A DNA stretch of 6,377 nt from an uncultured bacterium (lineage in GTDB: Bacteria; Bacillota; Clostridia; Oscillospirales; Oscillospiraceae): the NCBI GenBank assembly GCA_905214155.1, contig CAJMLC010000113.1, positions 1 through 6,377 of the forward strand. Direction: 5' to 3'. Numbering within the stretch: position 1 is the first letter of the stretch; the number at the start of each line of letters is the position of its first letter. The notes under the pieces were generated by a model. The model saw nothing but the letters and a program-made list of their open reading frames with translations. It searched no databases and was not told the DNA's origin. A program made the translations under genes and the position numbers. Shown one piece after another: positions 1-6,240 of this stretch.

Positions 1-3000
1 CCACCTTCGTCTCCCCTGCGCCCTTGGGCAGTTCCACCTTGACGGTGGGCGCGGTATTGCTGTTGCGGGAAGCCTTGACCTCCACGGGAGCCTTCACCGC
101 CTCGCCATTGCGCTTGGCGGTCTCGATGGCCTTGCTGCTGAGAGCGGTTTCCGCCGTGGTCTGACCGTTTTTGTCGGTCTTGACGGTGCCGGTGGAGCCG
201 TCAGCGGCCTTGGCCTCGGTGACAGAGCTGCCGTCCTTCTTGGTCTCGGTCTTGACGGTGGAGCCGTCCTTGCCGGTGGTGGTCTCGATTACGGTACCGT
301 CCTTCTTGGTTTCCGTCTTGATGACGGAGCCGTCGTTGTTCTTGGTGGTTTCGGTCTTGACCGTGCCGCTGCTGGAGGTATCCCGGTCAGAGGAAGAACT
401 GCCGCCACCACCGCCGGTGCTGACGGAGTAGAGGATGACCGTACCTTCAGCCGTGGTGTAATTGTCCGCATCCGCGCCGGTCGGGGTGAAGATCCACTTG
501 TAGGCGGTGTTTGCCTTGACCTCGGTGGTGTTCTCCAGCTCCTTGCCGTCCTTGTCCACCCACTGGATCGTGCCGGTGGGCCAACTGGTATTGGGCTTCA
601 GCGCGGCGTCCTTCAGCATCTTATTCGCGGCGGTGATCCTGGTGTAGATGGGATCGCCGGTGGGCTTCGCCTTGTTGACGGTGATGCTTACCGTGCCGGT
701 GGTCTCGGCGTAGGTATCGCCGTCGGTGGGAGTGAATTTCCACGCCGCTTCATACGAACCCGCGCTGGGCTTGACCGTGCCGTCCGCCCACGTAAACGTG
801 CCCTCGACGTCCTTGTTGTTGACATTGTCGTGGAGCTTGCCGGAGAGCTTGATGGCGGAGAGCGCCTGACCGTAGGTCAGCGTCTTCGTGCTCAGCGTCG
901 GCTCGCCGGTGGGGACGATCTTGTTGGTGGCATTGACATTGATGGTCAGGGTGAAGTCATGGTAGTTGGTCGTAGAGACCTTGACCTTGACAGAACCAAT
1001 GCTGCCTGTCGTCTCTGTCTTCACGGCCTGAATGGGCAAAATCAGCTTGCCGTCTTCCACCCTCGCGCCATCGGTGTAATAGCCGCTGGACAAGTTGACA
1101 GTTGGTGCGCCGTAGGTCACCGCGCCGTACTCCCTGGGAGCCTCCAGCGCAGGCAGCAGCGTGGACAGATCAACCGTATACATCGCCGCGTGGTTGTTCG
1201 CGACTTGCAGCGCCTTGGCCGCGGGGTCAGCGATGGTCGCCCTGTTGATAGAAACAGACACACGGCTGCTGCCGTATTCGATCTGCATCACCCTGCTGCC
1301 ACCGGCAAAGACAAAGTTGCCGCCGGATGTCAGCGTCATTGTGCCGGTGAAGGTTCTGTCTCCGGCTTCCGCGGAGTCGAATTTCATATTGCTCAACTGG
1401 TAGTCGCTCTTGTCCAAATTAAGATTATCCCCAGTCGACAATATAGGATTCCGCGGGTTCTTCGAATCAGGAATAAAACCGTCTAACGCGTTGATTCCGT
1501 TTGTGCTGTCAGTCACTGCATCTGTACCATCGTACGTCTTGTTAATCTGGGCATAACGAAAGTTTTCAACCGACAGCTCATACGGCTCAAGCGTCCATGT
1601 CACCGACTTTTCACCCGTATAATTGCCCGTGCCCTCGATGGTCAGCGTGTGCGTTCCGGCATTCTTTGCCCAATTGCTCGAATCTTTAATGGTGTAATCT
1701 TTATTCAATTCCAGCGGCCGTCTGTTGTAGGTCACCTCAAATTTGTATTCTACACCGCTAAGCGCGTTGGAAGAAAACGGAGTAACCACCAGGCGGTCGT
1801 CTGCCGGATTTCCGGTGTTGCCCGTGCCCGGCTTCTGCGTAATGACCGTTTGGTCGCCGTTCAGCTTGGCAGGCACGACCTTTATCGTATAGTCCTTGAC
1901 TGCCACCTGCCACTTCATTGCTCCGCCGGGTCTATCCGCCCCTGTGATCACGCAGAATACATCCAGCGTATCACCGACATTCACGTCAGCCACTCTATTC
2001 AGCGTCATATGTTCTGCGCCGCTGTTCGTTCGGCGATACCACTTCACATCATAGTAGCCCGTAGCATCGCCACTGGGCGAGTCAACCCTGAAGGGGATGC
2101 TGCCGTTAATGGGAACATCTGCCGCTTTAGAAGTCGATCCAAAGTCGTAAGGGGCTTGCTGGATAACGAATTTTTCCCAACTTTGCGCCGCCGCATCAGC
2201 CTGTTTATCAAGGCTTGTGCCTTCGGCGTAATATTGATGATCCAGCACATCCGCGAGAATCTTGCCGCTTGGCAGATTATACGCGCCAAGGCTGCCGCCC
2301 GTGGCGGAAACATGCATGCCATCAGCCCAATCCTTTATATTCAGTTTGCCAAGGCTGCCGCCCTGAATGGAAAGATTTGTGTTTGCGGAGCAATTCTGTA
2401 CATCCAGATTGTCAACGCTGCCGCCCTTCAGCGCAACGACAGCGCCGCCGGTCATCTTCAGATTGCCGACAAAACCGTTCTCCAGCGTAAAGCTCCCGCC
2501 CTGACTCCCATCAAGGAGGATATTATCAATCTGACCGAGCTCCGTGCCGTCGGTAACCGTCAAATGCATATTGTTAGTGGGCTTGAATGCGCCATCACCT
2601 TGAACCGACATCCTATGCCCGTTCAGATTGATCGTATGCGATCCGCTGCCAACCTTCCATATATCATTCGCAGTGGTATAATCGGCATACAGCTTCAATG
2701 TGCCGCCGTTTGCCAGCCAATAGGAGATGGCTTCATCCATATCGGTATAGAGATTGCCATCCACCGAGGCTACGAAATTGCCGCTCTTGCCGCAGTATTC
2801 GCATGTCGCTATGCCATTTTCATCCGGTTTCATGTTCGGATGCAGGCATTTTACGACCTTGACGTTGTAGATAGACGCGCCCTGAAGTTTTGTTCCGTAC
2901 TCCACATACGACCCATCTGCATTCTGGTACGCATAGCCATCTGCAAGCAGTTCGCCAAGCTTGACCGGCCCAAAATCAGCTACCCAAATCTCATTAAAGC

Positions 3001-6000
3001 TGCCGCCGCTCAGTTTGGTCTTTTTCAGTTTGTCAAGTTGATTATTCCCGAACGACAGTTTTCCGATCGTACCTGCCTTCGGCCCTACGATTACTGCGGG
3101 TTCCCGCGTTTCTGCGTCATAGGTCGAGTTATCCGATATACTGATCTCGCTGATCGTACCGCCTTCCCACTCGCTCAAATCCAGCGTAGCTTTCACAAAA
3201 ACAGTGATAAGGCCGCCAGACTCTGGAGGTTCATAACTGCCTTTGCCGATAATTTTCAAGGTGCGGGTTGTGTAAGTAGTAGCATCTCTATTCCCGACAT
3301 CAAGCCAGCCGCCTGTGATCTTGTGTCCATTCAGATCCAGCGTAACCGTTGTATTGTCGCCGGAAATACCCGTTCTGTTAGGAATCGAAACATCCGCCAG
3401 CAAGGTGATTTTTGTGCCGTTTGTTGCATTGCGCATCGCCGCCTTAAAGTCTGTGCCGTAGGTCACGGTCCCGCCTGTCTCGCTCTTCACGGCCATCTGC
3501 GCGCCGCAGACGGTACATTTCGCCGTGACGTTTCCGGCCGCGTCTGTGCTCTCCGTGATCTTGTGCGCACATTCATTCCTGCAGACGGTGCATACGCCGT
3601 TCTCAAACTTGTCATGCGGGCAGACATAGCCGCAGGCGCAGACGTACTTCCCATCGCTGTTCCGCGCAAACTCGTGCTTGGTATGCTCCACGACCACCAG
3701 AGCCATGTTGGGAACGTTGTACACATTTGTGGTATACGCATTGGCCAAAAGGCCCTCGTCCACGATCCACGTCTTAGTGCTCTCGTCATAGCCGCGCAGT
3801 CCGAACGCCGTGTCCTCGGGCAGATAGTCCGACAGGTGCTTGCCCTCCGGGACCTCCAGACCGTAAACCAGCGCCGCGCCCGTTTCGAGCGTCAGAGCGC
3901 CGCCGCTTTCCAGCCTGATTGCGGGATAGGAGATGTTGGCCTCACTGCCTGTCGTATTGCTGCCGATCACGACCGCGTTTCCCTTTACCGTCACGCTGCC
4001 GCCTTGAATCCGGATGCCGTAGCTTCCGGCGGAAGTTGTCCGTCCCTGATCGAGCGTTCCGTTTTCCAGCGTCACGCTGCCGCCGGTGACGGTCAGCGGG
4101 ATGCGGCCCCATATGTCAGGATTCTCGCTGATATCGGCCAGCCATGTCTTCCCGTTCAGGTCAATGGTAAGCGTGCCGCCCGTGACGGTGACGTTTTCCG
4201 ACACATCCCGCGCCAGCGTCACCGTGCCGCCGTCCGCCGCTTTCGCCGCCGCGTTGACGGCCGCCTGCAGGGAGGCGTACACTGTCCCGTTGTACTCCGC
4301 CGACTTTTCTATACCGCAGACACAAGCTCCGTTCTCCCCGAAGGTGTGCTTCTCATCAGCGGAAGTCCAGCCGCAATACGTGCAGCTTGTTTTGTGGGTC
4401 AGGCCGTCGGCGTTGGGGGTACACTGCATGTCATGAGGTGCTGTCGCTATCGTTTTCCCACAGACGCAGACCACATTGTGCTGACTGCCATCCGCGGAGA
4501 CATATTTCTCAGCCTTGTGCGCTTCCGACCCGCCGTCCGCATTGCACAGGGTGCAGGTCTTCGTGTGCTTGTCGTTCTCGACTTTGTACTCCCACACATG
4601 CTCGCTGCACTTGGTGACGGTAACGGAGGTGCCGTCGGTGTTGCCGTAATCGCACGCAGTGTTCAGATCGTCTGTCCTGACGCATTTCATGCCCGGAGCG
4701 ATTTTGACAGTCACTGTCCCTTTGGGATTGGTGCCGTTTCCGATGGCCTGTGCGTCCTTGCCGCCCGACTTGGCCGTTACCGTGCCGCCGGAAATGTTCA
4801 CCGTCATGGTGCTTCCATACTTGTCGTTGGCACTCGTACCGATGCCGGCACCGCAAAAGTCGCACTCCTCCATACTTATTTGGGACGAGCCTGTCGCTGT
4901 GATATTGCCGCCGTAGATGTTCAATGCAGTTTTACAGGTCATGCCTGTGTTGATATAAATGCCCGCGTTGGTGCTGTCGGATGCGCCGCCGCAGATCAGC
5001 TTGCCGGTGCCGCCGCTCTGCGCATAGATATTCAGCGTTGCCACATTCTCGGCATCGCCGCTCAGAGAGATGCCCTTGTTCAGCGTCACCGTCACTCCGT
5101 CGCAGAGGATCAGGTTGACGGTGCCGCGGACCTGAAGCGGGTCATTCGCTGTAATGTCGGTATTGGCGGCGAACCATGTCTCCTCGCCCGCCAATGCGTC
5201 CGTGAAGCCTGCCGCCGTCAGCTCCGTGCAGCCCGCGTGTGTCTGCTCCTTGCCATTTGCGTCCACATAGGGAAACTCGTTTGCGGGGCGCACCGCGACG
5301 GTGGTATCGCCCACCACGCCATGGGTATCGTCGCTGTATTTGGACTCGCTGCCCTCAGACTCGAAGCGGTAGCCGCTGGCCAGCAGGTCCGCCGCTGTGC
5401 CGTCGGCGTTCCAGATGCTGCATCCGTCCGTTACATCGGTGGTATAGCTGCCGCCGGAAAGGGCCGCCGAGCCGCCCACGACCTCCAGAGCGTAGGAGCT
5501 TTTGCCATGGATCGTGCCGCCGCTGACGTTCAGCGTACCGCCGCCCAACTTACCGCCAATGTATATGCCCCTATTTCCGATGAGCGTTCCGCCCTGAATA
5601 TCCGCCACGCCGCTGCCGCGCACAAATACCGCGCAGTTCTGAGTAGTAGCGCTATCCGCACCGGCACTGTCCGACGTGACCTCGATGATACCGCTCTTCA
5701 CCGTCAGATTACCATTGCTTACCCCGATCGCCTGACTGCCGTTGGGCTGCACGATCTTACCGCCGCCTTTGCCGTCCTGAACGGTCAGGCTGCCGCCGCC
5801 GATGTAAAATACAGCGTTCCTCATGACAAAGCTGCTCGCTCCACCGGTCGTTTGGATCGTGCAGCCGTTCAGGTCCAGAGTAATATTGCCGCCTTTCAGC
5901 TCGATGCCGTAGCTATAACCGTCAGTGTTTTTGGGGATCGTCACATCCGTCAGCAGCTTCACCGTGGCGCTCACCGCCGTCTGTGCGGCGTCAAACGTCG

Positions 6001-6175
6001 CCACAATGTCGGCGTACTTCGTGACCGTTCCGTCCGCGACGGTGACCTCCGCCACATTTGTGGCATTTGCCTGCATCGCGACGTTATTTCCCGTCTCCTC
6101 CGCCAGCGCCGCCATGGGCAGCAGCGTCAGGCACAGCGCCAGCGCCATGAACATACTCAATACTCGTTTTTTCAT
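1..6175 (-). CDS. Giant exported modular surface protein, C-terminus beyond window (2058 codons seen)
   Basis: This frame is open without a stop from ATG at 6175 to the window edge. The start is fixed by an AAGGAGGA ribosome binding site six bases upstream and by a signal peptide immediately after it (MKKR, hydrophobic core, ALA then EE). The order of parts by residue is: signal peptide 1-25; beta-helix-like modules about 39-300, 317-500, 625-830, 897-1109 and 1134-1320; Cys/His clusters 523-620, 831-893 and 1110-1129; Ig/YDG/MBG-like beta-sandwich array about 1338-1918; Gly/Ser hinge 1919-1937; charged 11-residue repeats 1938-2004; and the start of a further segment to 2058. No catalytic motif is recognised. 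The design fits a cell-wall-attached adhesin or structural surface protein of Clostridia. Related proteins as I recall them continue into S-layer homology domains, but this is inference. It lies 65 nt downstream of a LuxR-type regulator on the same strand. The exact biological role is unknown. Confidence 0.93.
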   Translation of the reverse strand, partial: MKKRVLSMFMALALCLTLLPMAALAEETGNNVAMQANATNVAEVTVADGTVTKYADIVATFDAAQTAVSATVKLLTDVTIPKNTDGYSYGIELKGGNITLDLNGCTIQTTGGASSFVMRNAVFYIGGGSLTVQDGKGGGKIVQPNGSQAIGVSNGNLTVKSGIIEVTSDSAGADSATTQNCAVFVRGSGVADIQGGTLIGNRGIYIGGKLGGGTLNVSGGTIHGKSSYALEVVGGSAALSGGSYTTDVTDGCSIWNADGTAADLLASGYRFESEGSESKYSDDTHGVVGDTTVAVRPANEFPYVDANGKEQTHAGCTELTAAGFTDALAGEETWFAANTDITANDPLQVRGTVNLILCDGVTVTLNKGISLSGDAENVATLNIYAQSGGTGKLICGGASDSTNAGIYINTGMTCKTALNIYGGNITATGSSQISMEECDFCGAGIGTSANDKYGSTMTVNISGGTVTAKSGGKDAQAIGNGTNPKGTVTVKIAPGMKCVRTDDLNTACDYGNTDGTSVTVTKCSEHVWEYKVENDKHTKTCTLCNADGGSEAHKAEKYVSADGSQHNVVCVCGKTIATAPHDMQCTPNADGLTHKTSCTYCGWTSADEKHTFGENGACVCGIEKSAEYNGTVYASLQAAVNAAAKAADGGTVTLARDVSENVTVTGGTLTIDLNGKTWLADISENPDIWGRIPLTVTGGSVTLENGTLDQGRTTSAGSYGIRIQGGSVTVKGNAVVIGSNTTGSEANISYPAIRLESGGALTLETGAALVYGLEVPEGKHLSDYLPEDTAFGLRGYDESTKTWIVDEGLLANAYTTNVYNVPNMALVVVEHTKHEFARNSDGKYVCACGYVCPHDKFENGVCTVCRNECAHKITESTDAAGNVTAKCTVCGAQMAVKSETGGTVTYGTDFKAAMRNATNGTKITLLADVSIPNRTGISGDNTTVTLDLNGHKITGGWLDVGNRDATTYTTRTLKIIGKGSYEPPESGGLITVFVKATLDLSEWEGGTISEISISDNSTYDAETREPAVIVGPKAGTIGKLSFGNNQLDKLKKTKLSGGSFNEIWVADFGPVKLGELLADGYAYQNADGSYVEYGTKLQGASIYNVKVVKCLHPNMKPDENGIATCEYCGKSGNFVASVDGNLYTDMDEAISYWLANGGTLKLYADYTTANDIWKVGSGSHTINLNGHRMSVQGDGAFKPTNNMHLTVTDGTELGQIDNILLDGSQGGSFTLENGFVGNLKMTGGAVVALKGGSVDNLDVQNCSANTNLSIQGGSLGKLNIKDWADGMHVSATGGSLGAYNLPSGKILADVLDHQYYAEGTSLDKQADAAAQSWEKFVIQQAPYDFGSTSKAADVPINGSIPFRVDSPSGDATGYYDVKWYRRTNSGAEHMTLNRVADVNVGDTLDVFCVITGADRPGGAMKWQVAVKDYTIKVVPAKLNGDQTVITQKPGTGNTGNPADDRLVVTPFSSNALSGVEYKFEVTYNRRPLELNKDYTIKDSSNWAKNAGTHTLTIEGTGNYTGEKSVTWTLEPYELSVENFRYAQINKTYDGTDAVTDSTNGINALDGFIPDSKNPRNPILSTGDNLNLDKSDYQLSNMKFDSAEAGDRTFTGTMTLTSGGNFVFAGGSRVMQIEYGSSRVSVSINRATIADPAAKALQVANNHAAMYTVDLSTLLPALEAPREYGAVTYGAPTVNLSSGYYTDGARVEDGKLILPIQAVKTETTGSIGSVKVKVSTTNYHDFTLTINVNATNKIVPTGEPTLSTKTLTYGQALSAIKLSGKLHDNVNNKDVEGTFTWADGTVKPSAGSYEAAWKFTPTDGDTYAETTGTVSITVNKAKPTGDPIYTRITAANKMLKDAALKPNTSWPTGTIQWVDKDGKELENTTEVKANTAYKWIFTPTGADADNYTTAEGTVILYSVSTGGGGGSSSSDRDTSSSGTVKTETTKNNDGSVIKTETKKDGTVIETTTGKDGSTVKTETKKDGSSVTEAKAADGSTGTVKTDKNGQTTAETALSSKAIETAKRNGEAVKAPVEVKASRNSNTAPTVKVELPKGAGETKV
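164..364 (-). repeat. 33-bp degenerate tandem repeats coding an 11-residue charged spacer, residues 1938-2004
   Basis: One 12-residue unit and five 11-residue units each end in D-G or N-G. The best-kept form is V-K-T-E-T-K-K-D-G (1974-1982), with an Ile variant at 1952-1960. A Gly/Ser hinge (T-G-G-G-G-G-S-S-S-S, 1920-1929) precedes them. The mixture of Lys, Glu and Thr suggests an extended, flexible spacer near the cell wall. The repeated DNA is a likely site of copy-number change between strains. Confidence 0.8.
422..2164 (-). repeat. Ig-like / MBG-like beta-sandwich array, residues about 1338-1918
   Basis: Several domains of about 80-100 residues follow each other. One is about 1338-1435 (V-K-W-Y-R-R, then D-T-L-D-V-F-C-V-I-T). 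One at about 1440-1532 ends in E-G-T-G-N-Y-T-G-E-K-S-V-T-W-T-L, a typical closing strand of bacterial Ig-like/MBG repeats. A YDG-type domain comes next. One at about 1655-1752 ends T-N-Y-H-D-F-T-L-T-I-N-V. Two related domains, about 1755-1837 and 1838-1918, carry W-K-F-T-P-T and W-I-F-T-P-T-G-A-D-A-D-N-Y. They probably form a stalk that holds the beta-helix head away from the wall. Domain borders are approximate. Confidence 0.7.
1241..1543 (-). other. YDG-type domain within the stalk, residues about 1545-1645
   Basis: The domain begins N-K-T-Y-D-G-T-D-A-V (1545-1554), the signature of YDG repeats in secreted bacterial proteins, and continues to G-N-F-V-F-A-G-G (1619-1626) and V-S-I-N-R-A (1641-1646). 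It contains L1564, encoded by the only TTA codon in the gene. Confidence 0.65.
2216..2776 (-). repeat. Beta-helix-like module 5, residues about 1134-1320
   Basis: The opening is Y-T-D-M-D-E-A-I-S-Y-W (1143-1153), then G-G-T-L-K-L-Y-A-D-Y (1157-1166) and H-T-I-N-L-N-G-H-R-M (1180-1189). Rungs follow: GGSFTLENG (1226-1234), GGAVVALKGGSVDNL (1243-1257), GGSLGKLNI (1272-1280) and GGSLGAYNL (1293-1301). The tail is V-L-D-H-Q-Y-Y (1310-1316), matching the tails of the other modules. Confidence 0.7.
2789..2848 (-). repeat. Third Cys/His cluster, residues 1110-1129
   Basis: This is a single short unit, C1110-L-H1112, then C1125-E-Y-C1128-G, placed between modules 4 and 5 just as the larger clusters sit between earlier modules. 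Confidence 0.6.
2849..3487 (-). repeat. Beta-helix-like module 4, residues about 897-1109
   Basis: The opening is D-F-K-A-A-M-R-N-A (909-917), then I-T-L-L-A-D-V (923-929) and V-T-L-D-L-N-G-H-K-I (944-953). Strands continue through G-G-T-I-S-E-I-S-I (1005-1013) and L-S-G-G-S-F (1055-1060). The tail is L-L-A-D-G-Y-A-Y (1076-1083), then Y-N-V-K-V-V. Base composition drops from about here on (see findings). Confidence 0.7.
3497..3685 (-). repeat. Second Cys/His cluster, residues 831-893
   Basis: Cys pairs or triads lie at C846-x-C848 with C852, C862-x2-C865 with C869, and C887-x2-C890-G. His residues sit before them at 831, 834, 854 and 871. The segment H-D-K-F-E-N-G-V-C-T-V-C resembles the short fourth unit of the first cluster, H-T-F-G-E-N-G-A-C-V-C. 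It separates modules 3 and 4. Confidence 0.65.
3686..4303 (-). repeat. Beta-helix-like module 3, residues about 625-830
   Basis: The opening reads Y-A-S-L-Q-A-A-V-N-A-A-A (633-644), then G-G-T-V-T-L-A-R-D-V (649-658) and L-T-I-D-L-N-G-K-T-W (669-678). Rungs follow: GGSVTLENG at 698-706, GGSVTVKG at 725-732 and GGALTLETG at 758-766. The tail is L-L-A-N-A-Y (809-814), comparable to L-L-A-S-G-Y in module 1. The order of parts is the same as in modules 1, 4 and 5. Confidence 0.72.
4316..4609 (-). repeat. Tandem Cys/His repeats, residues 523-620
   Basis: Three tandem units of about 28 residues share the pattern H-x(10-12)-H-x3-C-x(1-2)-C-x8-H. They are H526/H537/C541/C544, H553/H566/C570/C572 and H581/H594/C598/C601, and H610 both closes the third and starts a short fourth unit (C618-V-C620-G). 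The spacing from the inner His to the first Cys (4) and from the last Cys to the next His (9) is identical in all three. This looks like a zinc-ribbon-like or disulfide-bonded spacer. Metal binding is inference. Confidence 0.75.
4676..5227 (-). repeat. Beta-helix-like module 2 (degenerate), residues about 317-500
   Basis: The opening resembles the other modules (T-E-L-T-A-A-G-F-T-D-A-L, W-F-A-A-N-T-D-I), but the L-x-L-N-G motif is replaced by L-C-D-G-V-T-V-T-L (357-365). Rungs with Gly-Gly turns follow at 422-429 and VNISGGTVTAKSGG at 459-472. A CDFC pair sits at 438-441, and C498 and C508 lie near the start of the following Cys/His cluster. Confidence 0.55.
5276..6061 (-). repeat. Beta-helix-like module 1, residues about 39-300
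   Basis: The module opens with an A-x-V-K-L-L-T-D-V strand (70-78) and the L-D-L-N-G-C-T-I motif (100-107). Short rungs with Gly-Gly turns follow: GGSLTVQDG at 127-135, GNLTVKSG at 155-162, GGTLNVSGG at 212-220 and LSGGSY at 239-244. It closes with a tail of the type L-L-A-S-G-Y-R-F (264-271). Such short Gly-Gly-turn strands are typical of right-handed parallel beta-helices in secreted adhesins. No polysaccharide-lyase active site is recognised. Confidence 0.7.
6101..6175 (-). other. Signal peptide, residues 1-25 of the giant protein
   Basis: Residues 2-4 are K-K-R. A hydrophobic stretch follows (about residues 5-20), then a proline and an A-L-A site before E26-E27, a typical signal peptidase I cleavage pattern. 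It sends the protein through the Sec pathway. Cys15 lies inside the core but is preceded by Leu, so this is not a lipobox. Confidence 0.9.
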
Positions 6176-6180
6176 ATCTT

Positions 6181-6188
6181 TCCTCCTT
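6181..6188 (-). promoter_or_regulatory. Ribosome binding site of the giant surface-protein gene
   Basis: The minus strand reads AAGGAGGA, then AAGAT, then ATG at 6175. The AGGAGG core lies six bases from the start codon, a near-perfect match to the anti-Shine-Dalgarno sequence at a good distance. It decides the start codon and indicates strong translation initiation. Confidence 0.93.
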
Positions 6189-6215
6189 GAAAAATCGTCT
6201 TGCCTTTATATGGAA

Positions 6216-6233
6216 ATCCGGCATCCGCCGGAT
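6216..6233. terminator. Hairpin in the regulator/surface-protein gap, possible weak or bidirectional terminator
   Basis: There is a perfect 7-bp inverted repeat, ATCCGGC / GCCGGAT, around a 4-base loop. On the minus strand it starts 7 bases after the LuxR stop codon and is followed by only three T residues (the last stem base and two more) before CC, so it would be a weak intrinsic terminator or attenuator for the regulator transcript. On the plus strand it is followed by GTTGTTTTT, a better U-tract, so it might instead stop plus-strand transcription entering the regulator gene. Its function is unproven. Confidence 0.4.
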
Positions 6234-6240
6234 GTTGTTT

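Noticed and set aside
164..364. CRISPR array or satellite from the 33-bp repeats
   Set aside because: The units are degenerate, contiguous without spacers, and stay in frame as an 11-residue protein repeat, so they are coding repeats.
830..1486. 218-codon plus-strand open frame as a gene
   Set aside because: It is the same antisense register frame cut off by the stop that comes from the single TTA codon of the real gene. It has no recognisable domain or motif.
2511..2520. Plus-strand AAGGAGGA resembling a ribosome binding site
   Set aside because: It is the reverse of ordinary sense codons for I-L-L-D inside module 5, and no convincing start and coding frame follow it on the plus strand.
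6129..6142. Lipoprotein signal (Cys15 in the hydrophobic core)
   Set aside because: The residues before Cys15 are L-A-L; a lipobox needs a small residue such as Gly, Ala or Ser directly before the Cys. A standard A-L-A cleavage site follows at residue 25.
1649..6190. 1513-codon plus-strand open frame as a real gene
   Set aside because: It is exactly antisense and in codon register with the minus-strand gene. It begins at a GTG with no ribosome binding site noticed, its peptide has no recognisable domain and looks random (rich in Arg, His, Cys and Ala), and the minus strand has a signal peptide, ribosome binding site and clear repeats.
6205..6233. Sigma-70 promoter for the giant gene (minus-strand TATAAA at 6210-6205)
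   Set aside because: At 17-base spacing the -35 position reads ATCCGG, inside the hairpin, and there is no extended -10. The match is too weak to support.
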